Shown here in pieces: positions 1 to 6,945 of a stretch of 42,481 bases of DNA (positions within the stretch are counted from its first letter, which is position 1; each line of letters starts with the position of its first letter). The stretch is from positions 1-42,481 of the forward strand of contig DAIDHZ010000018.1 of the NCBI GenBank assembly GCA_027451825.1. Reading direction: 5' to 3'. The notes below the pieces were generated by a model, which worked only from the letters and a program-made list of their open reading frames with translations, was not told the origin of the DNA and searched no databases. Origin of the DNA: Chlamydiota bacterium. Its GTDB lineage: Bacteria; Chlamydiota; Chlamydiia; Chlamydiales; SM23-39. The translations under genes were made by a program, and so were the position numbers.

Positions 1-99
1 CATGATGAACTCTCTTTAGGTTTTGCAGCCAGAAGAGTCTACTTCATGTCTATTAAAATTTTAATGCGTCAGTTCTGTCGTCGTAAGGCTGATTCTTGA
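1..99 (+). CDS. 3' end of an unidentified protein (partial)
   Basis: Frame 1 is open from the first base to a TGA at 97-99 and encodes 32 residues, beginning HDELSLGFAARRVYF and ending CRRKADS. The basic, moderately hydrophobic tail could be the C-terminus of a membrane protein, but nothing identifies the family. The stop codon lies inside a 23-bp sequence (91-113) matching the right tip of the dispersed repeat family seen at 26976 and 38743. The last residues are therefore probably supplied by a repeat remnant. That this is coding rests only on the open frame and its position upstream of the next gene on the same strand. Confidence 0.45.
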   Translation, partial: HDELSLGFAARRVYFMSIKILMRQFCRRKADS

Positions 100-113
100 A
101 TCATTTTCGGTAT
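91..113. repeat. Solo terminal-repeat tip of the TATACCG family
   Basis: The 23 bases here are identical to the right-hand tips of the full elements ending at 27140 and 38948 (CAAGAATC core on the other strand, CGGTAT end). No matching interior is found upstream, so only one tip remains. It overlaps the stop codon of the preceding reading frame. Confidence 0.6.
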
Positions 114-133
114 CTAGGGTATTATTGAGTTGT

Positions 134-745
134 ATGCAAATTCCTGTCATCGTCAACAGTTTTGTTTCTCTTTTTATGCTTTGCAGTCCATTGACTGCGA
201 TCCCTGCTTTTTTGAGCATGACTCGAGGGAAAGATAAAAAAGAAAGAAGACGTGTCGGATTTTGGCTTTCTGTGGCTGTTGCTATGATTCTGGTCTTATC
301 TGCCTGGATTGGCGGCCCTTTTTTAAATGTTTTAGGAATTCGGATCCCTGCCTTTCAGTGTGCTGGAGGCGTTGTTGTTTTTTTATTAGGACTTTCGATG
401 CTGTATGCGCAACCGAGCCCGATTCGAGAAGAAGAACAAACAAAAGCAGAGATTCCGATTGTTCCTATTGCGATTCCAATGATGGCAGGTCCAGGAGCGC
501 TCAGCGGAATGATTTTAGCATCGAATATTCATAGTTCTTTTATGGATCGAGTGATTCTTTCAATGTGCGGCATTTTTGTTGCTGTAACGATCTATTTCAT
601 TTTTTATTTTGCAGCACAATTAGAAAAAAAATTAGGTACGGCCGGATTGAATATCATTACTCGTATTGGAGGCCTTATTTTGGCGTCGCTTGCGGTTGAG
701 CTTTTTGCTCAAGGCATTGAAGGACTGTTTTTTGAAAAAGGATAA
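134..745 (+). CDS. MarC-family integral membrane protein
   Basis: This 203-residue protein is almost entirely hydrophobic, with about six membrane segments. The family signatures are an N-terminal segment ending NPLTAIP-like (here CSPLTAIPAFLSM), a central PIAIPMMAGPGALSG stretch and a C-terminal TRIGGLILASLAVE segment. These match the MarC/UPF0056 family, whose members are inner-membrane proteins of uncertain transport role; the old link to multiple antibiotic resistance is not supported for the family. The ATG at 134 is chosen over a TTG three codons earlier, though no strong ribosome binding site is visible for either. It is followed directly by a palindrome and then thioredoxin. Length is normal for the family (about 200). 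Confidence 0.85.
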   Translation: MQIPVIVNSFVSLFMLCSPLTAIPAFLSMTRGKDKKERRRVGFWLSVAVAMILVLSAWIGGPFLNVLGIRIPAFQCAGGVVVFLLGLSMLYAQPSPIREEEQTKAEIPIVPIAIPMMAGPGALSGMILASNIHSSFMDRVILSMCGIFVAVTIYFIFYFAAQLEKKLGTAGLNIITRIGGLILASLAVELFAQGIEGLFFEKG

Positions 746-841
746 GGGGTGTTGTTAAATCATAAATTTTAGAGTTATCGAGGAGAAAACCGGTTCAGAT
801 TTTTTCCTCGAAAACTCTAAAAGTTATTTTTTAACGACCCC
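746..841. repeat. Long palindrome between marC-like gene and trxA
   Basis: A 28-base arm at 762-789 pairs with 800-827 (25 of 28 bases complementary), with a 10-base loop around 790-799. Outside it, GGGGT..TTAA at 746-758 pairs with TTAACGACCCC at 831-841. The structure begins at the base after the marC stop codon and ends 14 bases before the thioredoxin ATG. It could be a bidirectional terminator or attenuator, since the inner stem is AT-rich and flanked by T runs. It could also be another small inverted-repeat element, because the outer arms make it longer than a usual terminator. Confidence 0.6.
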
Positions 842-855
842 TAACGGAGATTATT

Positions 856-1182
856 ATGGGAGAGAAAAGCTCTTTTAAACATTTAACGGATGCCGATTTT
901 GCGAAAGGGATTGCAAAAGGCGTTGTGCTTGTTGATTTTTATGCGAATTGGTGCGGGCCTTGTCGGATGCTTGCTCCTGTTTTAGAACAAGTAGTTCAGG
1001 AATTGGATTCTAAAGCATCGATTGTGAAAGTCGATATTGATACAGAGCAGGCAACGGCTGCGCAGTATCAAATTACTTCTGTTCCAACGATGATATTATT
1101 TAAAGATGGAAAAGAGATGAAGCGGTTGATCGGATTAAAGAATGCGGCTGCAGTGAAAGATTTTATTCTTTCCGTTGTTTAA
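856..1182 (+). CDS. trxA: Thioredoxin
   Basis: A single-domain thioredoxin of 108 residues, the usual family length. The redox-active motif WCGPC is at residues 32-36 (Cys33, Cys36), and the cis-proline loop SVPT has Pro77. It reduces cytoplasmic protein disulfides and is itself recharged by thioredoxin reductase, which is not in this window. It would also serve as electron donor to the 2-Cys peroxiredoxin encoded at 3545. The start ATG has a GGAG ribosome site at 846-849. A large palindrome upstream separates it from the marC-like gene, so it probably has its own transcript or is attenuated. Confidence 0.95.
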   Translation: MGEKSSFKHLTDADFAKGIAKGVVLVDFYANWCGPCRMLAPVLEQVVQELDSKASIVKVDIDTEQATAAQYQITSVPTMILFKDGKEMKRLIGLKNAAAVKDFILSVV

Positions 1183-1193
1183 ATAGGAACGTT

Positions 1194-1418
1194 ATGGCCC
1201 GGTTTTTGATGATCACAGGCTTGTTTCTGATTGTCTCCGGGCTGCTTTTGCATTTTAAAGTTGATGTTCCTTATCTTACGAGCTGGATTGGAAAATTACC
1301 CGGAGATATTGTGATTCGAAAACAAAACATGACGATCTATTTTCCGATCACAACATCTGTCGTGTTCAGTGTCGTTCTTTTCTTAGTCTTGTCTTTTCTT
1401 TTTAAAAGTCCAAAGTAG
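1194..1418 (+). CDS. DUF2905 small membrane protein
   Basis: A 74-residue protein with two transmembrane helices (about residues 3-20 and 50-70) separated by a loop containing GKLPGDIVIRKQN, the conserved heart of the DUF2905 family. Function is unknown in all bacteria that carry it. It starts 11 bp after the thioredoxin stop, so the two are probably co-transcribed. Its 3' end overlaps the 3' end of convergent trmL by 17 bases. Confidence 0.85.
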   Translation: MARFLMITGLFLIVSGLLLHFKVDVPYLTSWIGKLPGDIVIRKQNMTIYFPITTSVVFSVVLFLVLSFLFKSPK

Positions 1419-1863
1419 GCATTGAGTCTGATTTTCGGAGCGCTTCGTAAAGAACGATGGCAGCGCTATTTGCAAGATTGAGGCATCGAGCGCTTGGCTT
1501 CATGGGGATAGTGTAGAATAAATGAGGCCATTTTTCATGAAAATGAGGAGGCAGGCCTTGTGTTTCTGATCCGAAAATAAGAAGAGAATTTGAAGAAAAT
1601 GGCGCATCCGTATAACTTTTTGTTGCTTTACTTGAAAAAAAGAAAAATGGATCGTTTGTTTGATCCAGAAATTGTGCAAGATCATCGATTTCAGAAATCG
1701 ATACGTCATCCCAGTAGTCTAGGCCTGCTCGTTTGAGATAACGGTTGCTTAAGCTAAACCCAAGAGGTCGTACGAGGATGAGAGAGGCTCCTGTGGCAGC
1801 GCAGGTCCTGACGATGTTTCCTGTATTTTGAGGGATTTCAGGTTGAAAGAGGATAATTTGCAA
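1402..1863 (-). CDS. trmL: tRNA (cytidine/uridine-34-2'-O)-methyltransferase TrmL
   Basis: A minimal SPOUT methylase of 153 residues, typical for TrmL, lacking the extra RNA-binding domains of TrmH or RlmB. The N-terminal motif is IPQNTGNIVRTCAATGASL, the middle motif LIFGSETQGLP and the C-terminal knot motif ARCLNLANSAAIVLYEAL. Together these form the trefoil knot that binds S-adenosylmethionine. The enzyme methylates the wobble ribose of certain leucine tRNAs in E. coli; the same role is inferred here. It is divergent from the glycosyltransferase gene, with only 29 bp between start codons, so their promoters must be closely spaced or overlap. Confidence 0.9.
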   Translation of the reverse strand: MQIILFQPEIPQNTGNIVRTCAATGASLILVRPLGFSLSNRYLKRAGLDYWDDVSISEIDDLAQFLDQTNDPFFFFSSKATKSYTDAPFSSNSLLIFGSETQGLPPHFHEKWPHLFYTIPMKPSARCLNLANSAAIVLYEALRKSDSMPTLDF

Positions 1864-1892
1864 TGGTTTTCTCCAAATAAATTGAATATTTT

Positions 1893-2807
1893 ATGAAAAA
1901 ACATCCAATAGCCACAATTGTTAATTTTTGCACAAATGAAAGTCGGTTTTTAAAATTTTGTTTGGAAGAATCCTTGCAATGCTCTCGGCAAGTGATTGTT
2001 GTCGTGTGCGATCATTTTTTTGATGGAACGCCGGAGAATCGAGATCTTTTGGAAAGAATTTATCGGGCCTTCCCTGAGTGTCTTTTTGTGGAATATCCTT
2101 TTATCCCTCATCGAATTTCGAAGAGAATTTTTAAAAAAATAGATCCCGCTCATTTTTGGCATAGTTTATCGAGGCTCATTGGCTCGAAATTTTTGAAGGC
2201 GGATATTGAAAGTGTTCTTTTTCTAGATGCCGATGAAATTCCGGAGAGCCGGCGTTTTATTGAGTGGATGGAGTGCAGCGATTATACATGCCACACTGTA
2301 TTGAAAATGGCCAACTACTGGTATTTTCGAGAGCCCTGCTATCAGGCCGATCGATGGGAAGATTCGATTGTTTTCGTCCAAAAAAGAGCTCTTGAATCGC
2401 ACCTTTTACTTCGTAGAGAAGAAAGAGATGCGATATATGATTCTCTTCCCGGTCCTAAAAGACGTCTTGTTGTAGGTCCTGACGGATGCCCAATGTTTCA
2501 TCATTATAGTTGGGTTCGTACGAAAGAGGAAATGTTGAAAAAAGTGAGATCCTGGGGACATCGTCAAGATCGAGATTGGGAAACGCTTGTTTCTCAAGAA
2601 TTTCTTGAGCCTTTTAAGGGGGTGGATTTTGTGCATCAGTATACTTGTAAAAAGATTGACCCCGTGTTTCAAGTCTCTTTAGAGCCGCCTCGATTTGAGG
2701 ATAAAGGAAGGCCGAATGTGGTTAAAGTGAGCCCGGAATCGATTCTTTCTTTAGTTTCGGAGACGGAAGGTTCTTTTTGGAGCTTGCTTTTTAGACGCTA
2801 TTCGTAG
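1893..2807 (+). CDS. Glycosyltransferase-like protein (GT-A fold, family uncertain)
   Basis: A 304-residue cytoplasmic protein without a signal peptide or membrane segments. It opens with a strand and acceptor-loop pattern (ATIVNFCTNESRFLKFCLEE) and has LFLDADEIPE around residues 109-118. The DxD motif followed by E is typical of GT-A enzymes that bind a nucleotide-sugar through a divalent metal. Downstream there is an aromatic region and MFHHYSWVRTKEEM, which resembles the histidine-containing part of the GT2-like DUF616/GT92-type families. The acceptor is unknown. It precedes tRNA-Arg on the same strand. The call as a glycosyltransferase is likely; any specific substrate would be a guess. 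Confidence 0.65.
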   Translation: MKKHPIATIVNFCTNESRFLKFCLEESLQCSRQVIVVVCDHFFDGTPENRDLLERIYRAFPECLFVEYPFIPHRISKRIFKKIDPAHFWHSLSRLIGSKFLKADIESVLFLDADEIPESRRFIEWMECSDYTCHTVLKMANYWYFREPCYQADRWEDSIVFVQKRALESHLLLRREERDAIYDSLPGPKRRLVVGPDGCPMFHHYSWVRTKEEMLKKVRSWGHRQDRDWETLVSQEFLEPFKGVDFVHQYTCKKIDPVFQVSLEPPRFEDKGRPNVVKVSPESILSLVSETEGSFWSLLFRRYS

Positions 2808-2827
2808 ATGATAGAAGGGTCTTTTCC

Positions 2828-2901
2828 GCACTGGTAGCTCAGTTGGATAGAGTACCTGGCTACGAACCAGGTGGTCAGAGGTTCAAGTCCTCTCCAGTGC
2901 A
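2828..2901 (+). tRNA. tRNA-Arg (anticodon ACG)
   Basis: 74 nt fold into a full cloverleaf. The acceptor stem is GCACTGG/CCAGTGC with A73, the D arm GCTC..GAGT, the anticodon stem CCTGG/CCAGG around loop CTACGAA, and the T arm AGAGG-TTCAAGT-CCTCT. The anticodon ACG is at 2862-2864; A34 would normally be converted to inosine by TadA to read CGU, CGC and CGA. The 3' CCA is not encoded, so it depends on the CCA-adding enzyme, a candidate for which is at 15013-16248. Only six bases separate the tRNA from the next start codon. Confidence 0.97.
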
Positions 2902-2907
2902 AATCTT

Positions 2908-3543
2908 ATGATGATTGTTGAAGTTTCTTCTTTTGGTCCTTTAAGAACGAATGTGATTTTCATTGGTTGTACGCAAACGAAAAAAGCGGCGGTCATTGAT
3001 CCTGCGTTTCAGTCCACTCCATGGGTTCTTCAGAAAGCGCAATCTTTAGATTTGGAGATTGAAAAAATTTTGTTAACTCATTCTCATTGGGATCATTTTG
3101 CAGATGCCGCGGAGTTAAAAAAAAGAACTGAAGCGGAGCTTTACGTTCATTCTTTGGATGAGAAGAATGTAGAGATGCCGGGAAGCGATGCTCTTTCGAT
3201 GTTTATTCCTATTCCATCTGTTTTGCCGGATCATATTGTGACAGATGGAGATGAGATTCATGTGGGGCATTTGGTGTTTCGGGTGATTCATACTCCGGGT
3301 CATTCTCCCGGTGGAGTTTGTTACTATGAAAAAAGGCATCGATTGCTGATCTCCGGAGATACTCTTTTTAAAGGAACGATCGGTAATTTAGAGCTTCCTA
3401 CATCCGATGTTTCTCAAATGAAAGTATCTTTAAGAAAACTCTCTTCTTTACCGAAAGAGACCCGGGTGATTCCGGGCCATGGGGATGAAACAACCATTGG
3501 GAAAGAATTGAATATGTTACAAATGTTACTTAAGGAGGATTGA
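2908..3543 (+). CDS. MBL-fold metal-dependent hydrolase (glyoxalase II-like)
   Basis: A 211-residue metallo-beta-lactamase-fold hydrolase. The metal-binding motif THSHWDH is at residues 57-63 (His58, His60, Asp62, His63). Further ligands lie in TPGHSPGG, SGDTLF and the final IPGHGDET. It lacks the C-terminal substrate-binding domain of classical GloB, so it fits the shorter YcbL/type II glyoxalase-like branch. The substrate is probably a thioester such as S-lactoylglutathione or another thiol ester, but this is not shown. It starts at 2908 (or the next codon, 2911), seven bases after the tRNA-Arg, which suggests co-transcription. Its last codons carry the ribosome site for the peroxiredoxin gene. 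Confidence 0.85.
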   Translation: MMIVEVSSFGPLRTNVIFIGCTQTKKAAVIDPAFQSTPWVLQKAQSLDLEIEKILLTHSHWDHFADAAELKKRTEAELYVHSLDEKNVEMPGSDALSMFIPIPSVLPDHIVTDGDEIHVGHLVFRVIHTPGHSPGGVCYYEKRHRLLISGDTLFKGTIGNLELPTSDVSQMKVSLRKLSSLPKETRVIPGHGDETTIGKELNMLQMLLKED

Positions 3544-3544
3544 A

Positions 3545-4123
3545 ATGTCACTTGTAGGAAAAAAAGCGCCTTCATTTAAGGCAAAAGCAGTTATTAAAGA
3601 TCAGTTTTTAGAGGATCTCTCTCTTTCTCGTTTTTTAGGGAAATATGTTGTCTTTTTCTTTTATCCGCTCGATTTCACGTTTGTTTGTCCTACAGAGCTT
3701 CATGCATTCGAAGAAAAGTTGAAGGAATTTGAAAAAAGAAACGCCGAAGTGATCGGCTGTTCCGTTGACAGCTGTTTTTCTCATGCGGCATGGTTGAATA
3801 CCCCAAAAGCAAAAGGGGGAATCCAAGGAGTTTCTTATCCGATCCTTTCCGACATCAATAAATCGATTGCAAGAAGTTTTCAGGTTCTCAATGAAGAAGA
3901 AGGGATTGCTTATCGCGGTCTTTTTTTAATTGATAAAGAAGGTGTTATTCGGCATCAGCTGGTGAATGATCTTCCTTTAGGTCGAAGCGTGGATGAGGTG
4001 CTTCGCTTGCTCGATGCTTTGATCTTTCATGAGAAAAATGGAGATGTTTGTCCTGCGAACTGGAAGCAAGGTATGAAAGCGATGAAGCCGACCGAAAAAG
4101 GCGTCATCGAGTACTTCCAGTAA
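3545..4123 (+). CDS. 2-Cys peroxiredoxin (AhpC/Prx1 type)
   Basis: 192 residues, the normal size of a typical 2-Cys peroxiredoxin. The peroxidatic cysteine is Cys48 in YPLDFTFVCPTEL and the resolving cysteine is Cys169 in GDVCPANW. It reduces peroxides and is probably recycled by thioredoxin, whose gene lies 2.4 kb upstream. The start is fixed by a perfect AAGGAGG ribosome site at 3532-3538, inside the end of the preceding hydrolase gene; the two genes are one base apart and surely co-translated. Three bases after its stop begins the large palindromic element, which may end the transcript. Confidence 0.93.
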   Translation: MSLVGKKAPSFKAKAVIKDQFLEDLSLSRFLGKYVVFFFYPLDFTFVCPTELHAFEEKLKEFEKRNAEVIGCSVDSCFSHAAWLNTPKAKGGIQGVSYPILSDINKSIARSFQVLNEEEGIAYRGLFLIDKEGVIRHQLVNDLPLGRSVDEVLRLLDALIFHEKNGDVCPANWKQGMKAMKPTEKGVIEYFQ

Positions 4124-4126
4124 ATC

Positions 4127-4349
4127 AAAAAGACAGGATAACGGCACGAAACGTGCCTGAGGATGACGCTGCTAAAAGCAGCTAAGGATTTGCAGGTCGG
4201 GGAAGCCCTGAACCCCAGTAGGATCATTCTCTCGGGCGCTATTTATCCTTTACAATTGGGGTTCGGGGCTTCCCCGACCTGCATATCCTTAGATCGCGTT
4301 TCGCGATCGTCATCCTTAGCCGCTTTGCGGCGTTATCTTGTCCTTTTTT
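4127..4349. repeat. Multi-armed nested palindromic element
   Basis: The outer stem pairs AAAAAGACAGGATAACG (from 4127) with CGTTATCTTGTCCTTTTT (to about 4348). A second stem pairs AGGATGACG with CGTCATCCT. The central arm pairs about 36 bases from 4184 with about 36 bases ending at 4290, at roughly 90 percent. At each junction both sides carry a side hairpin with a three-base loop. On the left these are GCACG-AAA-CGTGC and GCTGCT-AAA-AGCAGC; on the right they are ATCGCG-TTT-CGCGAT and GCCGC-TTT-GCGGC. Read 5'-3' on either strand, the arm is a tandem ~24-nt unit (AAGGATRACG plus an AAA-loop hairpin) before the long stem. No protein is encoded. It sits between two convergent genes. Confidence 0.85.
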
Positions 4350-4358
4350 TTATCCTGT

Positions 4359-4760
4359 TTATGATCGTTGCTTGACGAGGCACACGAGAAGCTGTTTTCT
4401 AGGGAAACGGATCTTGCCATCCTGAAATTCAAGCCAGCCTTTTTCCTTCATTGCCTCAAAATATTTTTCGACAAGTAAAGCATCTTGTGTGGGATCTGTA
4501 TGAGATGTCATTTCTTGATAAATCCAGCTTTTGAGCTCTGATTCTGTTCCAAAAGTTGGGATGTCATATTGGATTTCGAGATGTTCGATGAAGGCTCCTT
4601 GATTTGAGAAAAGGCTTCTATATTCTTGTGTTGAGTAAGCTTTTTTGTCTTGGGAAATCTCATATTCGTAAGAGTCTGCAAGCGGCAGTGTAAACCACTT
4701 TTCTTCTCCTTGCGGAGCTTCCGTTAGGAAGTTGAATAAAATAATTAGTTGATTATTCAT
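4359..4760 (-). pseudogene. C-terminal half of a class I SAM methyltransferase (truncated)
   Basis: The 133-residue frame starts at an ATG but lacks a SAM-binding fold (no GxGxG). What remains resembles the C-terminal part of trans-aconitate-methyltransferase-like proteins. It has a YSTQEYRSLFSNQGAFIEHLE segment equivalent to the usual EY..LL..AGF..... pattern, then FGTESELKSWIY, and the closing GKIRFPRKQLLVCLVK strand. About 120 N-terminal residues would be missing. The upstream border is the promoter region of a divergent gene, and the downstream border is the palindromic element. Whether it is still translated is unknown. It could alternatively be an independent small protein; the alignment is from memory of the family pattern. 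Confidence 0.5.
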
Positions 4761-4809
4761 TTTATTTTAGCTTTATTTGATTTTTGTTTTCTATATAATC
4801 TTTGCGATT

Positions 4810-6945
4810 ATGAATTATGTCAATTATTTTAAGCATCAAGTTTTTCAGCCGGAGATTGCATATCGTCGCTATGATTTTGATTTTCCGTCCATTGATTCCT
4901 CGGATATCAAGCGAGTGGTCGATGTCGCGTTGCCATTTTTGAGTTTGTATCGTCCCATAGGACGCGTTATGTCTTTAGGTCTTGGAGGTGCTCGCGTTTT
5001 TTCTCATTTTCATTTGGCTTTGCAGCATGAAAAGAGTGCTGAATGGAAGAAATGCGCTGTGGACGTATCTGAAATGGCGCTTGCGGTATTGGGAGTCGGG
5101 TTGATTTTTTTTCATTCCACTTTGGGTCTTTTTGTTGTGACTTCGGTGGACCTTGGAAAAGGCGTTGTGAATGTTGCTTGTTTTTTGAAAGAAAAAGACT
5201 ATGCAAAAGCAATTGATGAAGCAATACAGGTCTTTGCATCTTCTTTGTATCTTGCATTTATGGCGACAGGAGCCTTGGAATTGATGCTTGTGTTTACCCT
5301 TGTTCAAGCATCGAAGTCTCTTTACCAAGCGCGTTCTGAGATTGCAAAGGGTCGATATTTGGAAGGTTTTGCGAAAATCGTCATGATGGGAATTCATCTG
5401 AAGCAAGCGAAAGACGTCAAAGTTTTAATCGATCGAAGAAGTTTTTATTTATCTTTGCAAAAATATCAAAATTTGATTGCTCGTGCATTGAAAGGGCGCG
5501 AAGCGCGTCATTTAATAGAGCATCCTTTGAATGATTTGGAAGGACAAATTGAAGATAAAAAAGTCATTTTATCCAATTTTGAAGGCGAATATGAGTTTGG
5601 TTCTCATTTTCATGGATTTGGAAAGGGTCTTGTCAAAGGGGCTAATTTGGCATTCCGAATTGTTCAAGTCGATGGAAAAGAGATGATTGAATGTGAATGG
5701 AAAGTCAATCACGTATTTCGAGATATGCTTGAAACAACACTGAAAGATCTTTCGAATTTGAATGGAAAAGAGATGGAAGAAATTTTGAGACTGACAGGTT
5801 CTCATGCAGAGAGGATTCAGGTGGTTAAGCCTTCCCACGGTATGGATTGGGATGATTCCCAAGGACCTGTTTATCGGGTCAATGTAGCGGGTTTAGGATC
5901 GATTTCAATTGGGGCAAGCCAGCATCTTCCAAATCTTTATGATAAAGTGACTTTGCAGATGGATAAAGAGAAAACGATTTATGATTTGCATGAACTTTTG
6001 TCTTTTACCGGATTGGATGCGACGCTTGCGTGTTCTGATGTCACCGACTTGGAGCGTTTAAAAATGGGGCATTTATTCCGTACCTTTTTCCCGAGAGAGG
6101 CGACGCCTTTTGAAAGAGATGCTCAATTTTTCTCTTTGTCATTGGAAGATCTGAAAGCAAAGATGATTGAGAAATGTCCTTCGATGAAGGAGATTTTTGA
6201 GAAATATTTAGAGACAATGAAACCTCAAGAGATTCTACCCGGAAGAATTCGTTATCAAATCGCAGGTCTTTCTGATGAAATTCAATCTGCAGGGGGACGT
6301 GTTTTGACAGCCGCTATTACAGGGGCCTACCATGATTCTCAAGAGCTTTATAAGCGTGTCGCTTCTTTACTTTCGATGGGAATGATTTCTCAAGAATTCA
6401 AAGATAAATATGGGATTTCTTCGGAAGGATTGGGCGGCTCTTATTTCACAGGCGGTGCTGATAGTGTTTATGCACAGATGCTGACAGATCAAAACGCAAA
6501 AGAGAATCTTCCTTTTAGCGATCTTTATCATGGGAAGGTACGGCTTTTAATTTCTTTAGACGCTTTAGAGACAGGAACGTATCAATATCTGGATGATGAC
6601 TTTGGATCAAGAATGTACAACAATCCGGAGAGTTGGTTTTGGCATAAAGATGTGTATGCAAATCGTCCTAGTATTTTGGAATTGACAGATACTTTACAAA
6701 AGACGCCTAGAGATGGATCTGGTTGGGAATATGATCGACATGAAATCATGTTGAAAGAGAGGCTTGATCCTAAATTTTTTAAAGGTCTTGTGGTGTCTGA
6801 TGATGCAACGAAAAACGGTTTGATTGATTTCTTAAGAAAGACAAACCTCATCCAAGGTAATGAAGGATCGGAGACGATTCTAGGTGTTGCTTTAGATCAA
6901 TTTATTCATGTGACTCGTCAGGTCTCTGAGGATTTGTATTCATGA
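4810..6945 (+). CDS. Large lineage-specific protein, possible secreted effector with ART-like C-terminus
   Basis: A 711-residue protein that I cannot assign to a named family. Hydrophobic regions at about residues 88-127 and 138-167 give a bilobed pattern in the N-terminal quarter; the rest is soluble. The C-terminal region has SYFTGGADSVYAQMLTD, then VRLLISLDALETGTYQYLDD, and near the end EIMLKERLDPKFFKGLVV. The last two together are reminiscent of the glycine-rich strand and catalytic-glutamate segment of bacterial ADP-ribosyltransferases. This is pattern recognition only. The ATG at 4810 follows a TATAAT at 4794-4799 by ten bases, so the message would have little or no leader; a TTG at 4777 is the alternative start. 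Its 3' end overlaps the next, convergent gene by 44 bases. Confidence 0.7.
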   Translation: MNYVNYFKHQVFQPEIAYRRYDFDFPSIDSSDIKRVVDVALPFLSLYRPIGRVMSLGLGGARVFSHFHLALQHEKSAEWKKCAVDVSEMALAVLGVGLIFFHSTLGLFVVTSVDLGKGVVNVACFLKEKDYAKAIDEAIQVFASSLYLAFMATGALELMLVFTLVQASKSLYQARSEIAKGRYLEGFAKIVMMGIHLKQAKDVKVLIDRRSFYLSLQKYQNLIARALKGREARHLIEHPLNDLEGQIEDKKVILSNFEGEYEFGSHFHGFGKGLVKGANLAFRIVQVDGKEMIECEWKVNHVFRDMLETTLKDLSNLNGKEMEEILRLTGSHAERIQVVKPSHGMDWDDSQGPVYRVNVAGLGSISIGASQHLPNLYDKVTLQMDKEKTIYDLHELLSFTGLDATLACSDVTDLERLKMGHLFRTFFPREATPFERDAQFFSLSLEDLKAKMIEKCPSMKEIFEKYLETMKPQEILPGRIRYQIAGLSDEIQSAGGRVLTAAITGAYHDSQELYKRVASLLSMGMISQEFKDKYGISSEGLGGSYFTGGADSVYAQMLTDQNAKENLPFSDLYHGKVRLLISLDALETGTYQYLDDDFGSRMYNNPESWFWHKDVYANRPSILELTDTLQKTPRDGSGWEYDRHEIMLKERLDPKFFKGLVVSDDATKNGLIDFLRKTNLIQGNEGSETILGVALDQFIHVTRQVSEDLYS

